64,000 nucleotides of DNA from the NCBI GenBank assembly GCA_963978545.1, contig OZ021722.1, positions 107,660,442 through 107,724,441 of the forward strand, read 5' to 3'. The stretch comes from Linyphia triangularis (Eukaryota > Arthropoda > Arachnida > Araneae > Linyphiidae). Shown one piece after another: positions 47,738 to 59,949 of the stretch; position 1 is the first letter of the stretch, and each line of letters starts with the position of its first letter. Both the position numbers and the translations under genes were made by a program. The notes beneath the pieces were generated by a model that searched no databases, had not been told where the DNA came from, and worked only from the letters and a program-made list of their open reading frames with translations.

Positions 47738-48820
47738 ATGAATCGAAAAATTTATTTCTATAAAGTTCTACTTTGGACAGGAATCATCTCTCATATTAGA
47801 GAGCGACGTGAAAGACTAAGCATGTTGTTAGTTTTCCGTGCCATGATATATGTTGTGGTTGTAGAGAGATGTACAGCTTTATTTTGGACAGACGATTTCA
47901 ATATCCGGACCTTGAAACTTGAAATCATTTTCATTAGCCCCTATCTTCTGATTATTTTTGCATGGCACTTCATCCGTCGCAGAAGAAAACAACTGAACCA
48001 TCTCCTTTCCAATCTCGAAAAGATTCAACCCACGACCAACTCATGGGTGGTGACTGTCTGCTTGGTCTGGATTTTGATTCTATCCGTTTTTTTAACTTTA
48101 ATTATGATTAAGTCTATTACAGCTTTAGATGAAGTATTCCTGTGGGGATTAGAAATGGAATCTGTATACACAAGGACTATAATTACTTTCACGAAGAGGA
48201 TTTCGGAGGTTGCCGTCTACCCTACCATCTCCAATCTCATATTGATGCTGTACATCTCACTGTGTTTTCGCTGCTGCAAAGCCTTGAAGACCCTCACCAA
48301 AGAAATTGAAAACTGTCCGCCACAATTTTTCACTGCGGCCAAACAAGTGGATATCCTGTCGCGAGAACTGGATATCGAAGACGTTTTGGACAATATCCAG
48401 AATGTGTTTTCAGCGCCTACTTTCTTCATATTCATCGCGAATTTCAGCATGTGCAGCGAATTTGTAGGAAACGCTGTGTCTGGATATATACCGTTGATGA
48501 GGCTCAGTGACAGATTACAACTTTCACTCAGTTTTATCAATTCAATGTCTTACGTGGTCGCGAATCTCTGGTATGCAGGTGGTATTCCTAAAGCGATGGA
48601 CAAGTTCAAGTTCGAGTTCGAGTTCGAAATGCAACAACGAATGCTCGCCGTCTGTTCTTCGGAGGAGTCCCATTATGAACGAAGATTGTATGAAAGGCCA
48701 AACATTGTTCTGTCTGGATGTGACATTCTGCACTATACAAGAAACTCCATTTTGGGTTTCGTGGGTACTTTAATCACCTATACTGTTCTTGTTCTTAATA
48801 GTCATGTGGATGAAAACTAA
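47738..48820 (+). CDS. Gustatory-receptor-like chemoreceptor, copy 2 (unit 3)
   Basis: Intact single-exon gene of 360 residues, paralogue of the gene at 37453 and sharing its ~200-bp upstream sequence ('cacaacttttctggagcaac'). Same layout: N-terminal FYKVLLWTGIISHIRERRER, about seven hydrophobic segments (around residues 28-47, 60-80, 105-130, 160-180, 221-246, 256-283, 335-355), basic HFIRRRRKQ loop, CFRCCKALK motif after segment 4, and C-terminal GTLITYTVLVLNS in the TYhhhhhQF position. Ends HVDEN*. The frame is open a further 47 codons upstream to ATG 47597, but that stretch matches non-coding leader in unit 1, so I take 47738 as the start. A local KFEFEFE repeat (residues ~286-293) replaces KFEFSKK of the paralogue. 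Likely a taste/contact chemoreceptor channel subunit; ligand unknown. Confidence 0.85.
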   Translation: MNRKIYFYKVLLWTGIISHIRERRERLSMLLVFRAMIYVVVVERCTALFWTDDFNIRTLKLEIIFISPYLLIIFAWHFIRRRRKQLNHLLSNLEKIQPTTNSWVVTVCLVWILILSVFLTLIMIKSITALDEVFLWGLEMESVYTRTIITFTKRISEVAVYPTISNLILMLYISLCFRCCKALKTLTKEIENCPPQFFTAAKQVDILSRELDIEDVLDNIQNVFSAPTFFIFIANFSMCSEFVGNAVSGYIPLMRLSDRLQLSLSFINSMSYVVANLWYAGGIPKAMDKFKFEFEFEMQQRMLAVCSSEESHYERRLYERPNIVLSGCDILHYTRNSILGFVGTLITYTVLVLNSHVDEN

Positions 48821-48865
48821 GATATACTGCTAAGAAATGTAATTTGGCGTGCAACAAACGTCTTT

Positions 48866-49308
48866 TTAAATCCTTTATATTAACTTCGATTTTGTTTGTC
48901 GAAGGGAGAGGAATCTGGGGAGGCCTAATTTACTCCCTTGCCATTCATCCAATGCAACAGAAACTTGGTAGATTGATTCGATGTTGATGAGAATACATTC
49001 TATCAAATTTTGAGGGCTGTGACTATCACTAAAAGGTCGTTTTTACGAAATATTAATAAACCAACTTGCCGTCATTCAATCAAGTTTAAATGGCATTTAA
49101 CGGAACGTTGAAGAAACTCTTTCCCATTGCCGAAATTTTTTTTAATTAATAAATAATAAAATTACTTTAATCATAATAAATAAATGATATTTGTATTTGA
49201 GAGCATAAATTAATTTTTAATAAGCAAATTTTGAATCGTAGTTGTCCACACATTTTGCTGATAAAAATGTTTTTGATATCGGTTCTGTGTTAATGAATAT
49301 AATGCATA

Positions 49309-49343
<35 letters not shown>

Positions 49344-49360
49344 AACTCTATATTTATGGG
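48866..49360. repeat. R-A family repeat after receptor copy 2
   Basis: 'tttaaatcctttatattaac', 'ggctgtgactatcactaaaa' and 'gaagaaactctttcccattg' match 56194, 57266 and 42509. Ends in (AT)n at 49309-49331. Inserted between gene and flank relative to unit 1. Confidence 0.7.
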
Positions 49361-49440
49361 ACTATTATTTGTCGACTATCAATGCAAAATGTTATAATCA
49401 TTTCTTAAAGTTATTAAGATTTCAAGAAGGTATATGACAA

Positions 49441-49957
49441 AATAAATTAAGGTTAAAATTTCAGGTACGGTACGAATGCTACGCCAAGGTGATATTCGCC
49501 AACAAATGCCATGCCCCGCCATTTCTTAATAACAAGTGAAGGGCCTATGGTTGCAATAATATGGCGCGCTTTTATACAAACAGTTCTTCGCGCAGAATCC
49601 GTACAGTACTTGGAAGCTTTGCCGAAATTAACCTGTGACTTACTTTGACTTCAACTTGGGAATATGTTTAGTTCAATGCATTATCATAACAAAATGTTAT
49701 GTAAAACAAAAATCAAAATTCATCCACGACAAAATACGATCGACCTCTCCTATGCATTACAAGGCTTTAAATATTCAAATATTGCTGTTAAAATTTAAAT
49801 TACGAATCTACACCAGATGAAAGCGAGTTAAAATTGCATCGAATCTTCCATAGCAACAAACAAATTGTATAGGCTCAGTTGAAAAAGTGTACGTAACACT
49901 TCTATCAAAACTTTAAACAGATAAGCCCAAACTTCTTTGCACCAATTGATATAAAAC
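49441..49957. other. Spacer
   Basis: No gene recognised; a GC-richer patch at 49480-49620 is not assigned. Confidence 0.45.
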
Positions 49958-50448
49958 TAGAGGGGGGGACATCCCACCGCTTTCCATTACACTGTAATAC
50001 TAGTGTCACTGCATTTAAATTTGAAGTAAATTGGTGTTATTTACTGTTTTCATATTTTCATTCATTTAAAAAATATGCCAGTTTGACTATGAGACCCACC
50101 ATTAAGGTTTTCGTCAAAATCGCGCATGCACATAAGGTAACTGCCATTGAAAAAATCATGTTTATTAGAGATTGCTAATAAATGGCTCCAGCGATTTTGA
50201 TTAAAATCGCTGTGGTAATGCCTCTTAAGGTGTTCTTAGTATCTCCTTTTCGGAAATTCCGGTAAAAATGCTTTATTGGCATAAAAAAGCAAAAAAACGA
50301 ATGTCCTCAACACAGACTTATCTTTCCTTGAGCATCGCTCATTAACGATCCTTTTGTCTCCTCTCCTCAGTTTCACTTATATGAAAGGATAATATAAGAA
50401 TTTTCGAACAGTATACCATCAAAAACAACCATTTTAGAGAAGTGGTTG

Positions 50449-50586
<138 letters not shown>

Positions 50587-50840
50587 AAGATCCATACAAA
50601 AATTATCGCAAAATATATCGCCAAACTGGCCATTTTTTCTAAATGAATGATAAATTAATAAAAACGGTAAATGGCACAAATCCACGTCAGTATTATAGTG
50701 TAATTGAAAGTTGTGCGATGTTCAACTATCCCTAGTTTAAATGACATAGATTAGACTGGATTTTCACCATGCAAGGAGTCAATTACGTAGGTGCTCCTTT
50801 TGTAAATAATATCTTCTGTATACATATATTATGTAACTCT

Positions 50841-51848
50841 CTAAATTTCATCTTAATATTCCCTAAAGTAACTAAGCCATCAATGAATGTTTTTAATTAT
50901 TTGAAGTCTGCTTTTTAATTTTCCTTTCAGCAAGCACGTTTATTTCATCCACATTTTGCACATTATTTCTCCGGAGCAAAACAGAAGACATAATCTGTAA
51001 AAAGTTCTCTAAATTTCATCTTAATATTCCCTAAAGTAACTAAGCCATCAATGAATGTTTTTAATTATTTGAAGTCTGCGTTTTAATTTTCCTTTCAGCA
51101 AGCACGTTTATTTCATCCACATTTTGCACATTATTTCTCCGGAGCAAAACAGAAGACATAATCTGTAAAAAGTTCTCTAAATTTCATCTTAATATTCCCT
51201 AAAGTAACTAAGCCATCAATGAATGTTTTTAATTATTTGAAGTCTGCGTTTTAATTTTCCTTTCAGCAAGCACGTTTATTTCATCCACATTTTGCACATT
51301 ATTTCTCCGGAGCAAAACAGAAGACATAATCTGTAAAAAGTTCTCTAAATTTCATCTTAATATTCCCTAAAGTAACTAAGCCATCAATGAATGTTTTTAA
51401 TTATTTGAAGTCTGCGTTTTAATTTTCCTTTCAGCAAGCACGTTTATTTCATCCACATTTTGCACATTATTTCTCCGGAGCAAAACAGAAGACATAATCT
51501 GTAAAAAGTTCTCTAAATTTCATCTTAATATTCCCTAAAGTAACTAAGCCATCAATGAATGTTTTTAATTATTTGAAGTCTGCGTTTTAATTTTCCTTTC
51601 AGCAAGCACGTTTATTTCATCCACATTTTGCACATTATTTCTCCGGAGCAAAACAGAAGACATAATCTGTAAAAAGTTCTCTAAATTTCATCTTAATATT
51701 CCCTAAAGTAACTAAGCCATCAATGAATGTTTTTAATTATTTGAAGTCTGCGTTTTAATCTTCCTTTCAGCAAGCACGTTTATTTCATCCACATTTTGCA
51801 CATTATTTCTCCGGAGCAAAACAGAAGACATAATCTGTAAAAAGTTCA
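50841..51848. repeat. 168-bp tandem repeat, six units
   Basis: 'ctaaatttcatcttaatatt' at 50841, 51009, 51177 and on every 168 bp; 1008 bp in total, exactly six units. The only differences I see are one base in the first unit (ctgctttt for ctgcgttt) and one in the last (atcttcc for attttcc). Each unit carries TTTTCCTTTCAG, a good splice-acceptor look-alike. Confidence 0.95.
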
Positions 51849-52069
51849 ATGAAAGAATCATTAAGCTAGAGGTGTGGAACATCTCACCACTTCCAATTAC
51901 ACTATAATGCTGTCATGGATTTGTGTCATATCTACCATTTGTATATTTTCATCATTCATTTAGGGGAAATGGCCAGTTTGGCGATATTTTTGGCAATAAC
52001 TCTTGTACGGTTAAAAAAAAAAAAAACGCACATTTTGGCTATATACTTTTCGATAGTCCTTATATTATC

Positions 52070-52243
52070 GCCGACCAAACGGTATAGTGGTTAGAGTGCT
52101 AGCTTCTAGACTGCGAGGTTGCGGGTTCGGGACCCGTGCTAGGCATGGGTGTTTGTAAATGTATGTTGGCTTGTCAAATGACGAATGTTTCGGCGCATTA
52201 TAGCCCTTGTGTTGCTGACGGCGCCAGATAACCAACCAACCAG
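52070..52243 (+). mobile_element. tRNA-derived SINE, copy 2
   Basis: Same tRNA-like head and body as 7809-7960 with an extra 'tttcggcgcattatagccct' segment and an (AACC)n tail. The 12-bp duplication CCTTATATTATC flanks it (52058-52069, 52244-52255). It lies in the right arm only, so it came after the arms formed. Confidence 0.88.
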
Positions 52244-52579
52244 CCTTATATTATCCTTTATTATAAGCTAAACTGAGGGGATAAGAAAAAACGATCGTTG
52301 ATGAGGTATGCTCAAGGAGAGAGAACTCTGTGTTGAAGGCATTCGTTTTTCAACTTTTTACGCCATTAGAGCATTTTTACGGGAATTTTGGAGGTGGGGG
52401 GTGTTTAGAACACCTTAAGAGGCATTACCATAGCAATTTTGGACAAAATCGTTCGAGTCGTTTTTTAGCAATTACTGAAAACATGATTTTTTTAATATCA
52501 GCTACTTTATGCAAAAGCGTGATTTTGACGAAAACCTTAATGGCAGCTCCCTGTGCCCTCACCAACCCGCTCACCAAAC

Positions 52580-52745
52580 GTTGACCACAGACACACACAC
52601 AGAGACATACATTTTTTCTAGATCACTTTTTTGAAATCAGAATGTTTCAAAACGTGGAGAAATGCAATATATATTTTTTTTTTTTTTGGAACAAATACTA
52701 TACCTTCATTGCCCTATGTATACATATGGGTAATTGAAAGTAAAA
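52580..52745. repeat. Dispersed repeat (inverted copy at 9797-9985)
   Basis: 'gaccacagacacacac', 'atcagaatgtttcaaaacgt' and 'ctatgtatacatatgggta' are the reverse complement of the 9.8-kb copy. Confidence 0.65.
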
Positions 52746-53954
52746 AACCTTTTAAACTTACTTCAGTAATTATTCCCTTTGACACCTTTGCTTTTTAAAA
52801 CAAAAAGTAATTTATTTATTTTTATTTGAAGATGAAAATTCGTATAAAAACTCTGAAATTGTTATCTTTTTCATTACATTCCCCATCCAAACCCATCAAT
52901 TTCCATAAAAATAACCTTTTTCTACAGTCTAATTTTTTTGACAAACAGTAGTTGACGTAATTTTATTTAATCAAGAATGAGGCTAAGGATATATTTTTAG
53001 CTGCACTTTATATTTCGTAAAATAGAAAGAAAAAAAATAGTAATCCTACGAAGATATATCATTTAACAATTGAGGACTGGAAATGGAAAACGACCCAAGT
53101 TCAAAAAAGAACAACTTTCTGGAGAATGAAAAACCCTTACATTGGTACTTAAATCTATTTCTAAGAACGGAATTGAATTTGAACTATTGCTACCGGAGTT
53201 GCACTTAAAGCGTTCTCCATATTGTTTAGCTTAGTCTTGAAAACTTTTTTCCGTAAAAAAAAAAAAGATTTTAGATTTTTTTGGTACTCAGGTCGTTTTC
53301 CATTCCTAGTCTTCAATTTGTTAGCAATGGAAATAAATTTAAAAAATAATATTAAAAAAAGCTTCTAAAGCTTTTGGATTTTTTGTAGTTTTTTCCCATA
53401 ACTTATTCAATGCTCAGAAATATTTTTTTAGAATAAACCACTAATTCCAGAAAACTTTTATATTTCTACTTATTATATATACATTTTATATCACTATTTG
53501 CATTACTACTTTTATTTGCTACTTATAGTTATATATATTTCACATTTGTATACATTTTGTTCATGAGTACCCCGATTGCAAAATCAGGGTTTGGTAATTC
53601 TAGAAATTTTGAAGGAAAGACGAAAAACACTTTTGTTTTCATTGGGTTCTAATCAATTCATTAATTCCCCCAAATTATTATAGTATCGGAGGACTAGGAG
53701 TACTATAGTATCGCTATAACCCACTTAATGGCTGTGCTTTTAGCACTCTGACCTAGCATGCTAAAGATGCTAATTTCGAACCCTGGATTAGGCAAGACAC
53801 ATGTGTATTGGTTAAGCTGTAAGTTTTAATTTTATTAAATGTTATTGTGCCCAAATATGGGTCAGTGTGAGTACAAATTAACAAAAACTGTATCGCAATA
53901 TTTTGTATGGCAAGTTTGCGAGGTGGAATTCTGAAGTAATGGTCTGAACTCTTT

Positions 53955-53995
<41 letters not shown>

Positions 53996-54099
53996 TTCAT
54001 GGCAGTTTTTTCAATTTGAAATATGGCAGCATAGCCCTAGCACTACCTTTGAGCCACAAAATCACAAACAAAATAATTGTATTTGAAAGAATTATTGTG
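52746..54099. other. AT-rich spacer with a tRNA-like remnant
   Basis: No gene supported. A ~33-base T-run lies at 53961-53994. See 53722-53794 for the tRNA-like piece. Confidence 0.5.
53722..53794 (+). repeat. Possible decayed tRNA-derived SINE head
   Basis: Contains a B-box-like TTTCGAACCCTGG and, ~40 bases before it, 'tggctgtgcttttagca', in the spacing of a pol III promoter. Stems are too weak for a real tRNA. Confidence 0.35.
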
Positions 54100-55230
54100 T
54101 TTTTGTACTTTAAGTGTTATGATTAAAAATAATATAACCCATAAAAACACAGTTTTAATATAAATCATGTACATGCATTGCCATTTTTATTTTTTTTTAA
54201 TTTACAACCAAAGTCCCATTGTTAGACTTTGGCGAGAAAACAATTCATTCGGCTCAAATTGAATATGACGTCACTTAATCAGAAACAAATTGACTTGAAA
54301 CGCTGCAGCGGAAACCAGTTTTGCAAGTTTCGCACAAATCACGCTAACCTGTACGGGATATGGCAACTGTCTATCAAACCGACTCCTACTATTTGGCAGA
54401 AACCTTACTATAACCATAGAAACGGAAGGATGTTTGAACGTCACAGCTATAGCGTAGTGCTTTGATCGGACTGGTTTTGGCTTGGTTTGGGGGCATTTTC
54501 TCTTCTTAATATTTAAATAACTAATTTTTTTACAGACCTTGTGTTTGAATATTTGTAATCAGAAAAAAATTCTTTATAAATATAAACTAATTTCACTCGT
54601 TTTTAAAAAATGTGGGAATTGTCTTTCTTCTTTAACTCAGATCGAGTTTTCGTAGTGTTTGGGGACTACGAAGTCATCCATTCCCAAATATTTACAACTT
54701 CTTTTTTGCCCCAAAACTTACCGGAAAGCATTGTCATCTGCAACGAGTCTATTTGCTAAGATTCAGCTAGATTAGAAGACGAAAAGTAGGTTAATTAACC
54801 CTCAGAAGATTTTGCCTCGTCAACCTTAATAGAAGAAGGTTTAAGTCAGAATATATCGCCAAATTGAACATGTTCGAATTAAACTTGGTATCTGGATAAT
54901 AGAACGTGAGTAAAAGATGATAAGTCTGACGTTAGGCAATAGAAACACCTATATTTTATTTACTTTGATTAAAACAATTTTGGCAACAGAGGAAAGAGTT
55001 ATAACAATGATTGATTAAATGGGATTTATTAGTATTCCAAACGATTATAGAAGCGTGAGTGAAAGCGACCTTTTAGTAAAAATGGCAACCTCCAAAATTT
55101 GATAGAATGAATTGTCATCGATATCGAATCGATCTGCCAAGTTTCAGCCCCATTGGATTACGACAAGTGGGTTAATTAGGCCTCCGCAGATTATCCCGGA
55201 AGGCACAAACATGCATACTGACACTCACAT
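54100..55230. repeat. R-A family block
   Basis: 'gccaaattgaacatgttcga', 'acttggtatctggataatag' (54870-54900) match 21330-21380. 'gcgaccttttagtaaaaatg' and 'caaaatttgatagaatg' (55065-55110) match 22430 and 21455. The open frame at 54229-54465 within it has no recognisable domain. Confidence 0.55.
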
Positions 55231-56193
55231 GCAAAATCAAAGTTAATTTGAAGGCTTTAAAATTGGACATTTTCATAACTTTGTAATTTCTTTAATACTG
55301 AGTCTTTTTTAAAGGTTTCGTGTAAAAATTTCAAATGTATGCATTAAACCACACTCTAAATGGATATCACCAGATTCAAATATAAAAATCATACATTTCT
55401 TTTTGGTTAACCTTATCATATTCAAATTCACTATTTTTTCAAATTAATAATTAGTTTTCAGTAATGAAAATACCAATAGTAATACACTGCAACTGTTCCT
55501 AACAAAATACGCTTGGTATAATTTCTATATAAAATGCTGAGTCATTTAATTCCCATCAAAATCAATTACATAAAAATTTATGAAATAGTTAAATTACAAA
55601 AAATTGTCTGAAATAATTCTCTTTTGCAACAAAAAAAAAAAGATAATTTCTAAAGGACTCTCTTGTTATGTTTTCTTTAAGAATGTATTCTTCCTGGTTA
55701 ATAGTTTATCAGACTATGATGGGGTATTTAATTAAATTGCTGAATTCATTTCTAATATAAACGGTATTAAACTTAAATGAAATTTACAGTTTTTTGTAAA
55801 ATAAATTTCTTGTGCACTGATGCAGAAATCTTTAAATAAATTCTGGTACAATTTTTATATTTATTTTTTACTGAATATCAAATTTTATTTGTTAATATAT
55901 GTCTCTTTTCAATTATTTAGAAATTAAGAAGCTAATTGAAACCGTAGAAACGTTCGCAATTAGTTATTAAATTAATTTTACCATAGTTATAAAAACTGTA
56001 TTTTCTTAAGAATTTGAATTTCATTATACAAATCTTTGACGAGCCTTTACTGAATAATTTCTTTATAAGTACAGTTAGGATTTTTTTAAATATAAATAAT
56101 TTTCAGAACAGAGAAAACAACAAACAAAGTTTGCCAAGAATACAAATTTTGCGATTAATTATTAAAATAATTTCCTTATTTAAAAGAATGTAT
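55231..56193. other. Very AT-rich spacer
   Basis: No gene, no repeat boundary recognised. Confidence 0.55.
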
Positions 56194-56470
56194 TTTTAAA
56201 TCCTTTATATTAACTTCGATTTTGTGTGTCATTGCGGAGGCCTATTTAACCCCCTTGCCGTCATCCAATCGCGCTGGAACTTGGCAGATAGATTCGATGC
56301 CGATGAGAATAGATTCTATCAAATTATGGGGCTATAACAGTCACTAAAAGGTTGCGTTTACGGAATACTAATAAACCAACTTCAACTTGCCGTTTTCCAA
56401 TGGCGCTAAAATAGCATTTAACTGACCATTGAAGGAACTCTTTCCTGTTGCCAAATTTTTTTTAATAAAT
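56194..56470. repeat. R-A family fragment
   Basis: Matches 48866-49140 with 'aatcctttatattaacttcg' and 'gaaggaactctttcctgttg'. Confidence 0.7.
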
Positions 56471-57265
56471 AATTTAGTAAATTCAGATGTTGTAATAATT
56501 TAAACTAAGTAAATATGCAATTGCTATTTATGTAGACATTCAAATCATATCAAGTTTTAATATTATATTTAGAGATTTTTTTTTTTTTTAATTCAATGTA
56601 TACAATATAATACAATAGTAATTGTTTACTTCATAATACATGGAATATTACTCTCAGATTCATCAATAATGGTGATAAATTGTGCAAAATGATATTTTCA
56701 GTGTTTAGAAATAAGGTTTATAAAGTTATTAAAGCACAAAACCTCAATTTCAAAAACAAATTTAAAATGCGGCCTATAATCTCTTTTTAATTAATACTTT
56801 GAATAGTTATAAAACATTAATAAATTCATTAGGTGAATATAAACACTTATTGTTGATACTTTAAAGGTTATAATGGTCTTTCATTAGAAAATTTATTTAA
56901 AAAAAAATTATTTACCACAACAACTATTTGAAAAATCTAATTATAAATAAACAAGTAAAAATACAATTTTAAATTATTCTTTAAAAATAAACATTTTTTT
57001 TTTTTTTTTTTTTTGAGAAAAAAAATCATTTGGATTAAACCATGCCAACCTTATTTTAAATAATTAGAATGTTCCAAACCTTTCAAAATGTGTGTTTTTC
57101 ACTAATTTATCTTAAATTTTATAATCATTAATCAAAATATTGACCTTAGATAAAATATAAACATATTGTTATTAAATTTTATTTCCATTTATCAAAAGAA
57201 CCTGAATATTTGGTAACTTTATATATTTGCTAAATATAAATAAAATAATCCTGTCGATGTAATTG
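56471..57265. other. AT-rich spacer
   Basis: No supported feature; T-runs at 56577-56590 and 56994-57014. Confidence 0.55.
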
Positions 57266-58176
57266 ATTCCTTTCTATTAACAACGATTTTGTGTGTATGT
57301 TTGTGAATATGTTTGTCGATGGTGGGCAAATTTGAGGAGGCCTTATTAACCCCCTTGCCGTCATCCAATCACACTGAAACTTGGCAGATAGATTTGATGT
57401 CGATGACAATGCACTCTATCAAATTTGGAGGCTGTAGCTGTCACTAAAAGGTCGATTTTACGAAATACTAATAAACCTACTTGCCGTCGTCCATTCGACT
57501 GACAGTCAAGAAAATGGCGAAATTCTTCAGTTGTTTTCCCTGAAATAATTTTTAAATTATATTTCTAATTCAAATAAATAATTTTTTTAATTATTTTTTA
57601 TTCATTTGTTTTACATAGGTTATAAACTTTATCCTAATAAAAATATTTAAAAAATATAATATTTTAAATTTTATTTATAAATTTAAAAATGTTGTGTATT
57701 CATGGAAAAACTAAGGATCAAATGACGCATATATACGTGCATGACCGTCAATGGGTTAAAATAGCATTGAACAGATCACAGTTGAAACTCTTTTCTGTTG
57801 CCACATTTTTTTAATAAATGAATGATAAAAATACTTTAATCAAAATAAATAAATGATATTTGAATATAAGAGCATAAATTCAAGTTCATTTTTAATATAT
57901 AAATTTTGAAACGTAGTTTGCCGCACGTTTTGCTGATACAAATGTTTTTGAGATCGGCGCTGTGTTAATGAATATAAAAATTTACAATGTATTTAAAGGA
58001 TTTCTTAAAAACTCTGTTTTTATGCTTTATATTATTCAAAATGCAATGGGTTTGAAAAAGAGTCTGTTTGAGTAAATGCAATGGTTTTAAAGCTTTTCAG
58101 ACAGGTTTTTAGCACCCCATATTAACAAATTTTGTTTATTGACAAATCTGCCAACTTGCCGTCATCCAATCGCGCT
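57266..58176. repeat. R-A family copy split by a small MITE
   Basis: 57266-57498 and 57756-58130 are consecutive parts of R-A ('ggaggctgtagctgtcacta', then 'aaactcttttctgttgcc'). 58131-58176 restarts with 'cttgccgtcatccaatcgcg' and leads straight into the tetranucleotide tract. Confidence 0.65.
57499..57755. mobile_element. Small MITE nested in R-A (second copy of 44216-44478)
   Basis: Starts CTGACAGTCAAG and ends GACCGTCAATGGG. The middle matches the 44-kb copy. Confidence 0.6.
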
Positions 58177-58808
<632 letters not shown>

Positions 58809-59470
58809 GAAGAATCTGTGTTTTACAATCTGCAGACAGTGTTGGTGGGTCAGAAAATCCCTTAAGAATATTTAACCGTTGAAAGTGCATCGCTTGCTTG
58901 TGTCCCTGTGCCAACTGTGATTCTAAATGACAACTTGACAAATAAAAACTGTGCCGCGACGTCGTTTTTATTTTTAGACGCTTGAGCAGGCAGATTGTTC
59001 CCCTTGTCTACCAATATATACTCAAGATCAGAAACAGATAGTTCATTGAACTAAAGATCAAAGGTGGCGCCATCTTGTGAGAAAATAAATATATTTGTAA
59101 TTAGTGTTCAATATGACCGTGAATAAAATTGTGCGCTTATACACCGTAGCGATCCAGTGAAGGTTTTAAAGTCAAAATGGTCTAAGTCACATGTTTAGAA
59201 TTCCGATTTAAGTCCTGAAATACAATCACAAAGAAAAGTGAACTAAGTTACAATCTTAATAGTTCGCTACCAGGTGAAAGTTCAATACAATCAGAACCAC
59301 GGGTGTAGTGGGGGTACTTTTTTAAGTGCTGGCGTACCTTCACTTTTTTTTTTAAACTCATTAATAATAACTCATAAATCTTCGTGCATGTATTATGATA
59401 TAAATTAAAGAGAAAAGAAACACTTAAATTAAGCGTATTTAGATTTTTTTTTTTTTTTTTTTTTTTTTGT
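58809..59470. other. Spacer
   Basis: GC-richer patch at 58900-59170 ('aaataaaaactgtgccgcga', 'aggtggcgccatcttgtgag') looks like part of a mobile element or LTR but is not identified. A T-run lies at 59446-59468. Confidence 0.4.
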
Positions 59471-59471
59471 A

Positions 59472-59678
59472 CACTGTTAAAAAAATTTTAATTCCTCCTT
59501 GCACAAAATATTGGTTCCCATTTATCTGCAACCAACAAGTGGTGCTTAGTTCCACGATTTAATGGTGTTTTCTGGCCCGAGGTGGCACCTTTAAATCGTG
59601 AAATTAAGCACCAAATGTTGGTTTCAGCTAAATGGAAACCAATATTTGGTTCAGGGTGGAACAAAATTTTTGACCGTG
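59472..59678. mobile_element. Small foldback MITE (CACTGTTAAAAA ends), copy 2
   Basis: TA-flanked (59470-59471, 59679-59680), 207 bp, same sequence as 4674-4876 with ~10% differences by eye. The arms contain 'attggttcccattt' and its complement. Confidence 0.8.
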
Positions 59679-59949
59679 TATGGTAAATAATGTAAAATAT
59701 TATGAATCTGCATTCTATAATGAAAATATCCTACCTTGGAGTTACGGCCACGATCAGGACGCTCTTGAGTGCCGATAAAAAAAAAAAAATTAGCACTTCA
59801 ACCTGGCCAGGACAATACAAAACAGTTGGCTTGTTAAGTGAGAAACCTTTTATTTCTCAAGATAAAAATTAACCGATTTACACAATACTGTAACCCCATC
59901 ATGTTAGTACACTAGAGACGAGGTTTTTTTTTCCCCGAGAAGGAGTAGT

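Larger units (their letters stand above)
45625..49440 (+). repeat. Chemoreceptor segmental duplication, unit 3
   Basis: Contains both the left flank shared with unit 2 (45650-46640) and the gene shared with unit 1. Insertions: one arm of the CTCCCTG foldback (45795-45960) and an R-A repeat (48866-49360) between gene and right-flank marker 'gtcgactatcaatgc' (49369). Confidence 0.78.

Noticed and set aside
48217..48540. 107-codon minus-strand frame
   Set aside because: Antisense shadow of the receptor gene.
50841..51848. CRISPR-like array
   Set aside because: Units are contiguous with no unique spacers, and the setting is eukaryotic: a simple tandem satellite.
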